Below, one piece after another: positions 59,464-64,000 of a stretch of DNA of 64,000 nt. The position numbers were made by a program, and so were the translations under genes. This DNA is from Streptomyces tsukubensis (GTDB lineage: Bacteria; Actinomycetota; Actinomycetes; Streptomycetales; Streptomycetaceae). The stretch spans positions 6,222,501 through 6,286,500 of the forward strand of contig NZ_CP020700.1 in the NCBI RefSeq assembly GCF_003932715.1, in the 5' to 3' direction. The notes under the pieces were generated by a model. It was not told the DNA's origin. It made no database searches and saw only the letters and a list, made by a program, of their open reading frames with translations. Every line of letters starts with the position of its first letter. The first letter of the stretch is position 1.

Positions 59464-61379
59464 AGCGCGGCTCCCGCCATCGGCGCCTCGTCCGATTCGC
59501 CCTGGTATCCGGAGGCCTGAAGGGTGAACAGGCGGGCGTACTCGCCCCCACCGGCCATCAGGGAGGCATGGTCCCCCTCCTCCGTGATCCGGCCCTCGGA
59601 CAGCACGACGATACGGTCGGCGTCCCGCACGGAACCCAGCCGGTGCGAGATGAGGACGCTGGTCCGGCGCGCCCGGAACTCCCGCAGCCCCGTGTGCAGG
59701 GCGTACTCGGCCTCCGCGTCGAGCCCGGACGCGGGCTCGTCGAGGATCAGCAGATCGCGCCCCTCCCGCAGCAGCGCCCGGGCCAGCGCCAGACGCTGGA
59801 ACTGGCCGCCGGACAGAAGCACCCCGGTCGTGTCGTTCTTGTCTTCGGCTTCGGACTCGGAATCTTCGGATGCGGCTTCGCCGCAGTCCTGGAAGAAGGT
59901 GCGCGTCACCATGGTCTCGTAGCCCCGGGGGAGCGCGGCGACCGTCTTGTGCACCCCCGCCCGCTCCGCGGCCCGGACCAGACGCGCGGGATCGTCCAGG
60001 GCCGTGAGGTCCCCGACCGCGATGTTCTCGCCTGCCGTCAGGTCGTAGTCCATATAGTCCTGGAAGACCGCGCTCATCCGCTGCCGCAGCTCCTCCGGCG
60101 CGACGTCCCGGATGTCCACACCGCCCCACAGGACGGCACCCCGGGTCGGGTCGTAGAACCGGCAGAGCAGCTTGACCAGGGTCGATTTGCCCGCACCGTT
60201 CAGGCCGACCAGGGCGAGACTCCGGCCCGCGGGGATCCTGAGGTCCACCCCGCGGAGAATCCACGGCTGGTCGTCCGCATATCGGAACCAGACGTCCCGG
60301 AGTTCGATGTCGCCCGCCGGTGAGGCGAGCGCCCGGGGCTGCTCGGCCCGGACCAGATCGGGCGGCATGGTCATCACGGCGTGATAGTGCCCGAACAGGG
60401 TCAGTGCCTGGTGCGCGCCCGCCGCATCGGCCGCCAACTGGGCGACGGCCGCCTGGACCCCCGTCACCGCGGCGATGAAGATGACCACGTCTCCCGTCGT
60501 CAAAGTGCCCTTCAGCGCGGCGTGTACGGCCCAGGCGAGGCCCGCGCCCGAGACCACGGCCGCCAGGAGCGCCAGCAGCGACTGGGTGCGCAGCTCACGC
60601 CGGTCCGTCGACCGCTGCTCCGCGTTCGCCGCCAGCCGCTCCTGCTGCATCCGGCCGAGGAGGAAGCCCCCGATCCCGAACAGCCGGACCTCCTTGGCCG
60701 CGTCCGCGCTGGACAGCAACTGGTCGTAGAAGATCTCGCGCCGCTCCCGCGGCCCGATCCGCCACAGCATGTCCGCCCGACGGCGCGACAGCATGATCTC
60801 CGCCGCCAGCACCGGCACCGCGGCGGCCAGCAGGAACACGCTCATGACCGGTGCCAGGACCAGCAAGGAGCCCAGGAAGCCGCCGATCGTGACGCCGGAA
60901 CGGAGCAGCCCCAGCGCCCCGTCGAGCACCTGGTTCGGCGAGGTCTTGCCGGACTGCTTCGCCAGCCGCAGCCGGTCCAGGAACACCGGATCCTCGAACC
61001 GCGACATACCGACCGACCTGCCCACGGACCGGAAGAGCCCGCCCTGCGCGACGACGGTGGTGGCCCGCTCCAGCTCGGCCCGGAGATACCCGGCGGCCTG
61101 CGGAACCACCGCCTGGGCGATACCGCAGAGGGCCAGCCCGGCGACGAGCCCGGTCAGCGTCCCGGCCGGTCCGCCCCGGGTCAGCGCGTCCAGGGTCAGC
61201 TTGGTCAGCCAGCCCAGGGCGACCGGCAGCACACCGGTCAGCAGACCCAGCGCCGCATAGGCGGCCACCTTCCCCGGGGCCGCGCTCCAGCTCAGCTTCA
61301 GAGCGGCGGGAAGATGCCGTCCGGGCCCGGGCGTCCGGCGGCGGGCCGGGGCGCCCGCCCGCGAGTTCTCCTGCGGCAT
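59460..61379 (-). CDS. ABC exporter (fused permease-ATPase)
   Basis: 639 residues. The N-terminal membrane domain has about six helices (VAAYAALGLLTGVLPVALGWL onward). ATPase: Walker A VGLNGAGKSTLVK, Q-loop AVFQDYMDYDL, signature LSGGQFQRLALARAL, Walker B LLILDEPASGLD, H-loop LISHRL. An acidic insertion EAASEDSESEAEDK precedes the signature. There is no C39 peptidase domain at the N-terminus. Half-transporter that should dimerise. Flanked by the thioredoxin-like and S26 peptidase genes; likely exporter of the Cys-rich peptide. Confidence 0.95.
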   Translation of the reverse strand: MPQENSRAGAPARRRTPGPGRHLPAALKLSWSAAPGKVAAYAALGLLTGVLPVALGWLTKLTLDALTRGGPAGTLTGLVAGLALCGIAQAVVPQAAGYLRAELERATTVVAQGGLFRSVGRSVGMSRFEDPVFLDRLRLAKQSGKTSPNQVLDGALGLLRSGVTIGGFLGSLLVLAPVMSVFLLAAAVPVLAAEIMLSRRRADMLWRIGPRERREIFYDQLLSSADAAKEVRLFGIGGFLLGRMQQERLAANAEQRSTDRRELRTQSLLALLAAVVSGAGLAWAVHAALKGTLTTGDVVIFIAAVTGVQAAVAQLAADAAGAHQALTLFGHYHAVMTMPPDLVRAEQPRALASPAGDIELRDVWFRYADDQPWILRGVDLRIPAGRSLALVGLNGAGKSTLVKLLCRFYDPTRGAVLWGGVDIRDVAPEELRQRMSAVFQDYMDYDLTAGENIAVGDLTALDDPARLVRAAERAGVHKTVAALPRGYETMVTRTFFQDCGEAASEDSESEAEDKNDTTGVLLSGGQFQRLALARALLREGRDLLILDEPASGLDAEAEYALHTGLREFRARRTSVLISHRLGSVRDADRIVVLSEGRITEEGDHASLMAGGGEYARLFTLQASGYQGESDEAPMAGAAL

Positions 61380-61385
61380 ACCGCG

Positions 61386-61961
61386 TCAGCCGCCGACGGC
61401 CACGGGCGCGAGGACTCCGCCTCCGGCCTCCATGAGCCGCCCGGAGTCCGCGGTGGCGACCGCGACGGTTCCCCCGCCGTCGACGACGATGTACGTGGGG
61501 AAGATGACCACGCCGAGTTCCTTCTTCAGCTCCGCCGCGGTCCCGCCCTCGGGGAAGACCCGGCTCAGCCCGTTCAGCTCCGACCGATAGAAATCGGTAC
61601 CCGACGCGTCCCCGCCGATGACGGAGAAGACCCGGCTCTCGTCCACACCCGTCTCCGCGAGGAACTCCTTCAGCACCGGCAGCTGTTCCTTGCAGCCGTC
61701 GCACTCGGCCGACTGGAAGGTCAGCACCCAGGGCGCCCCGTCGCCGAGCGGAAGCTCGACGGCCGTACCGTCGGCGTCTGTCAGCGCGGGCACCGCGGGA
61801 ACGACGGTACCGGGCAGCGGGGAGAACGGCGGCGGACCGCCCGCCACCCGCTCCGCGACCCAGGGGTCGAGAATCTTCTTCACCCGCAGCGCAACGGCCA
61901 GGGAAAGCGCGCATGCGACTGAGGCCACCAACAGGGCGACTGCGGAGAGCGCGATGCCCAT
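61386..61961 (-). CDS. Membrane-anchored thioredoxin-like protein (TlpA/MauD type)
   Basis: 191 residues. An N-terminal membrane helix (IALSAVALLVASVACALSLAVAL) is followed by an extracytoplasmic thioredoxin fold with WVLTFQSAECDGCKEQLPVLKEFL (active site Cys-Asp-Gly-Cys) and cis-Pro region VIFPTYIVVDGGG. Together with the MauE-like protein encoded just upstream it forms a MauD/MauE-type disulfide pair. Likely oxidises or isomerises cysteines of the exported six-Cys peptide. Confidence 0.92.
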   Translation of the reverse strand: MGIALSAVALLVASVACALSLAVALRVKKILDPWVAERVAGGPPPFSPLPGTVVPAVPALTDADGTAVELPLGDGAPWVLTFQSAECDGCKEQLPVLKEFLAETGVDESRVFSVIGGDASGTDFYRSELNGLSRVFPEGGTAAELKKELGVVIFPTYIVVDGGGTVAVATADSGRLMEAGGGVLAPVAVGG

Positions 61962-61977
61962 GTGTGCATCCTTCGTG

Positions 61978-62496
61978 TCAGTTCTTCTGGGAGAAACGGA
62001 ACAGAGCGGCGAGTTCGCCGAGATGAAGCAGGGTCACACCGACGACGGCCGCGGGCGCCGCGACCAGCGCATAGTCGACCGGCCCCGGGCCTTCCGACGA
62101 GGCGGTCGCCCACCAGGCGCCGGCACAGATCACCAGCAGGACGGCGTTCCGTACGAGATGCGCCGCCGAGACCTCGCTGCCCGCACTGCCGACGCAGCCG
62201 CAGGAAACCCCCGGGCGCGAACGCAGAATCCGCCACAGGTACACGGTGAATGCGAGAAGCATCAGTCCTGCCGCGCCGAAACCGGCCCACACCGGATGGC
62301 GCAGGAACAGCGCGAGCGCGATGCCGACCTCCAGTACGGGTATCGCCAGTGCCACCGCAAAGGCGGAGCGCCCGAAAGCGGGCACGGTCAGTACGATGTG
62401 CCGTTGGAATGTGCGGAGATCGCGGAATTTCAGTACGGCTGACCATACGAATACCGCCGCCAGACAGATCTGGCCGAATGCGCCTATCGCTTGCAT
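61978..62496 (-). CDS. MauE/DoxX-like redox membrane protein
   Basis: 172 residues, four predicted helices. It starts QAIGAFGQICLAAVFVWSAVLKFRD, a DoxX/MauE hallmark, and has RPGVSCGCVGSAGSEVSAAHLVRNAVLL with a Cys-Gly-Cys. MauE is needed for disulfide formation in methylamine dehydrogenase and is a VKOR/DsbB-like partner of MauD. No methylamine dehydrogenase genes are present. Placement next to a Cys-rich peptide suggests disulfide formation in that peptide. Confidence 0.92.
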   Translation of the reverse strand: MQAIGAFGQICLAAVFVWSAVLKFRDLRTFQRHIVLTVPAFGRSAFAVALAIPVLEVGIALALFLRHPVWAGFGAAGLMLLAFTVYLWRILRSRPGVSCGCVGSAGSEVSAAHLVRNAVLLVICAGAWWATASSEGPGPVDYALVAAPAAVVGVTLLHLGELAALFRFSQKN

Positions 62497-62528
62497 CTTT
62501 CCTCAGCGGGTTGCCGGCCGTCCGGGCC

Positions 62529-62567
62529 GGGCGGCCACCGTGACCCGGCGGATCACGGTGGCCGCCC
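62529..62567 (-). terminator. Hairpin between precursor and MauE-like gene
   Basis: 15-bp perfect arms (62529-62543, 62553-62567), 9-nt loop. Likely a leaky terminator giving more precursor than processing-gene transcript, as is common after bacteriocin precursors. Confidence 0.75.
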
Positions 62568-62574
62568 CGGTCAA

Positions 62575-62742
62575 TCAGCTACAGCGGATCTTGCAGTCCT
62601 CGTACTGGCAGCAGTGCCGGACGTAGCCCTGGCTGCCGGACCCGGCGGTGTCCTTCCAGCAGGACTTGGGGCAGCGGGCAGCGGCCTCCGCGTAGGTCTG
62701 GGGGAGAAGCTTGTCCGCGAGCATGCGCAGCGTCTTCGACAT
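62575..62742 (-). CDS. Six-cysteine peptide precursor (candidate bacteriocin/RiPP)
   Basis: 55 residues from the ATG at 62742; AGGAAAGAGAG lies just upstream. The leader, about 20 residues, is amphipathic (SKTLRMLADKLLPQTYAEA) and not a Sec signal. AEA and AAA at 18-22 are possible cleavage sites. The core contains Cys24, 28, 44, 45, 50 and 54: C-x3-C, 15 residues with a GSGSQG turn, CC, x4, C-x3-C. Two C-x3-C helices flanking a loop suggest a disulfide-locked helical hairpin. Operon partners are MauE-like, thioredoxin-like, ABC exporter, S26 peptidase and SARP. Named family not recognised. Confidence 0.85.
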   Translation of the reverse strand: MSKTLRMLADKLLPQTYAEAAARCPKSCWKDTAGSGSQGYVRHCCQYEDCKIRCS

Positions 62743-62786
62743 ATCGCTCTCTCTTTCCTGAGGGGGTGGCTCGGTCTGCCGCCCCG

Positions 62787-62863
62787 TTTCCTCCGTCAGT
62801 ATTTCCCGGCGTTCTTTCCAAGGGATTTCCATGAACTTTCCCGGAGCTTTCCATGAACTTTCC
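62787..62863 (-). promoter_or_regulatory. SARP-type operator with GGAAA every 11 bp
   Basis: On the minus strand GGAAA occurs at plus positions 62859-62863, 62848-62852, 62837-62841, 62826-62830 and 62815-62819, exactly 11 bp apart, then at 62802-62806 and 62787-62791. Within it an 18-bp direct repeat CGGGAAAGTTCATGGAAA lies 22 bp apart (62826-62843, 62848-62865). SARPs bind direct repeats at 11 or 22 bp. Located 45-120 nt before the precursor start. Confidence 0.75.
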
Positions 62864-63036
62864 CGCTCCGTTTTCAGAAGGCCGCGGCAAGGATCGGAGG
62901 CCGTACGGAGCCCGGTCCGGCTCACTTTGCGTACGTTCGAGTGGTCTACGGGAAGCCGTAGCCCTGAGAGCTGACGGCACGGCACCCGCGTCGTTACCTT
63001 GACCGCCGTATCGGATATCGACCTGAGCGGTGGCGC

Positions 63037-63666
63037 ATGCGAAGTATCTGGATGGCCGTCGGCGCGGCACTCACGCTCGTCGTCGGCGGACTCGTCTGGG
63101 CCGTCATGACGCATGCGGGCCCGGCCGCCGAAGGTGCCGCCGCCGACGGCGTGAACAGCGAAATCAGGACCGACGCCCTGCTGGAGTCCGGTCTGCTGCA
63201 CTTCCGGCACCGGGACCTCCCCCAGGCGAAGGCCGCTTTCGAACACGTCCTGGCCCTGGACCCGGAGAACAAACTCGCCTGGTACAACCTGGGCGTCCTG
63301 GCCCAGGACCAGGGACGCAGATCGGACGCCCACCGGGCCTACGACGCGGCCCTCAAGGCCGACTCCGCATACCCCTCCGCACTCTTCAACAAGGCCCTGC
63401 TGCTCAAGGCGAGCGACCCCGACAAGGCGCTCGGACTTCTGCGGCGGGCCGTCGCCGCCGACCCGAAGGCCTCCACCGCCCACTTCCACATCGGCGAGAT
63501 CCTGGCCCGCAAGGGCCGGGAGGACGAGGCACGGAACGCCTATCACCGGGCCGTCGGGCTCGACCCCGCCCTGCGCTCCCAGGTCCCGGCGGCCTTCCGC
63601 CCCGCATCCGGTGAGAGCGCCGAAGCCGCCGTGAACTCCGACACCGAGGCAGGTAGCCCCAGATGA
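63037..63666 (+). CDS. Membrane-anchored TPR protein
   Basis: 209 residues from the ATG at 63037 (ATG 63052 possible). An N-terminal membrane helix (WMAVGAALTLVVGGLVWAVM) is followed by three to four TPR units (DALLESGLLHFRHRDLPQAKAAFEHVLALDPENKLAWYNLGVLAQDQGR..., STAHFHIGEILARKGREDEARNAYHRAVGLDP). TPRs bind peptides or proteins. The stop overlaps the start of the GT2 glycosyltransferase gene (ATGA), so the two are coupled. Divergent from the Cys-rich precursor with a 294-nt gap. Confidence 0.88.
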   Translation: MRSIWMAVGAALTLVVGGLVWAVMTHAGPAAEGAAADGVNSEIRTDALLESGLLHFRHRDLPQAKAAFEHVLALDPENKLAWYNLGVLAQDQGRRSDAHRAYDAALKADSAYPSALFNKALLLKASDPDKALGLLRRAVAADPKASTAHFHIGEILARKGREDEARNAYHRAVGLDPALRSQVPAAFRPASGESAEAAVNSDTEAGSPR

Positions 63667-64000
63667 CGCCGACCGCGACCCCCAGATTCTCCGTCTTCAC
63701 CCCCAGCCACCGGCCCCGGTTCCTGGACGAGTGCCTGGAGACCCTCCAGGCGCAGTCCTGCGGGGACTGGGAGTGGATCGTCCTCCTCAACAACGGCGCC
63801 AGGTGGCGGCCCGAACAGCCCGACGAGCGGGTCCGCGTGGAGATCGCCGACGAGCTCCGGGGCGTCGGCGCGGCCAAGCGCCGGGCCTGCGAACTCGCCC
63901 GCGGCGAGATCCTCGTGGAACTCGACCACGACGACCTGCTGGCCCGCGACTGCCTGGCCGAACTGGCCCGGGCGTTCGACGAGAACCCGGACGCGGTCTT
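63663..64000 (+). CDS. GT2-family glycosyltransferase, N-terminal part
   Basis: The gene runs off the window; 112 residues are visible. GT-A nucleotide-sugar fold: FSVFTPSHRPRFLDECLETLQAQ, WEWIVLLNNGA, GVGAAKRRACELARGEILVELDHDDLL. The DHDD carries the metal-binding DxD-type motif. Acceptor unknown. Coupled to the TPR protein and divergent from the six-Cys peptide. In glycocin systems a GT2 enzyme with TPR-like regions glycosylates the peptide, so that role is a possibility, but a cell-wall or polysaccharide role is equally open. Confidence 0.88.
   Translation, partial: MTPTATPRFSVFTPSHRPRFLDECLETLQAQSCGDWEWIVLLNNGARWRPEQPDERVRVEIADELRGVGAAKRRACELARGEILVELDHDDLLARDCLAELARAFDENPDAV

Noticed and set aside
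61386..62496. Methylamine dehydrogenase (mau) cluster because of MauE/MauD-like genes.
   Set aside because: No mauA or mauB structural genes; the neighbours are a peptide, exporter and signal peptidase.
57987..63000. Classification of the peptide cluster as lanthipeptide, lasso or sactipeptide.
   Set aside because: No LanB/LanC/LanM, B/C protein, PqqD-like protein or radical-SAM enzyme is present in the window.
1..64000. Prophage, integrative element or insertion sequence.
   Set aside because: No integrase, transposase, terminal inverted repeats or att-like duplications were seen; composition is uniform apart from short regulatory gaps.

Overview
The window is about 72% GC by eye. Genes are densely packed, with strong third-position G/C bias and frequent ATGA/GTGA stop-start overlaps. 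It carries BTAD (SARP) and LAL regulators, a WhiJ/DUF397 cassette, and a TTA codon in a LAL regulator. All of this points to a Streptomyces or close relative, probably chromosomal. No tRNA, rRNA, CRISPR array, transposase or phage gene was seen.

Layout. 1-486: end of a CHRD-domain gene. 565-17855: a type VII secretion-like locus. It holds a two-repeat lipoprotein, a LysM-like membrane protein, a 1,870-residue candidate substrate, two small helical ESX-like proteins, a 1,513-residue EssC/EccC-type ATPase, a secreted DUF1996 protein, and an ECF sigma factor with its zinc anti-sigma factor. Six promoters of one form, TGAACC(G/T)-N15/16-CGTG, precede these units, so the ECF factor probably controls the whole locus including itself. 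17979-22275: an APH-fold kinase, a DrrC-like UvrA paralogue and a DUF4097 lipoprotein. 22529-28510: antibiotic-accessory genes (Sfp-type phosphopantetheinyl transferase, DUF5988, type II thioesterase, PH-domain membrane protein, bldA-dependent LAL regulator) without any PKS or NRPS in view. 28909-30263: an orphan acyl-CoA carboxylase epsilon subunit and a metallophosphoesterase. 30607-34461: an iron-box-controlled siderophore ABC importer.

34579-46057: a lipid catabolism cluster (MFS carrier, three thiolases, two SDRs, TesB, CaiB, acyl-CoA dehydrogenase, MaoC and FAS1-like hydratases). Its five intergenic regions each carry a GTGAA-N7-TAAC word, one with a single mismatch. 46150-52298: small regulators and metabolic genes, including an HxlR/NmrA divergent pair, a WhiJ-like HTH with two DUF397 partners and an anti-sigma-type ATPase, and an XRE-cupin pseudogene made by internal deletion.

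52559-64000: a natural-product region. A PobA-like flavin hydroxylase and a methyltransferase with an unfamiliar N-terminal domain run toward two BTAD regulators. Beyond these is an operon for a 55-residue six-cysteine peptide: precursor, MauE-like membrane protein, thioredoxin-like protein, ABC exporter, S26 signal peptidase and small SARP. The precursor promoter carries GGAAA repeats at exact 11-bp spacing, as expected for a SARP target. Divergent from it are a membrane-anchored TPR protein and a GT2 glycosyltransferase cut by the window edge. The inventory resembles that of glycocin clusters and is the best candidate here for an undescribed system. The ECF/type VII locus is second.
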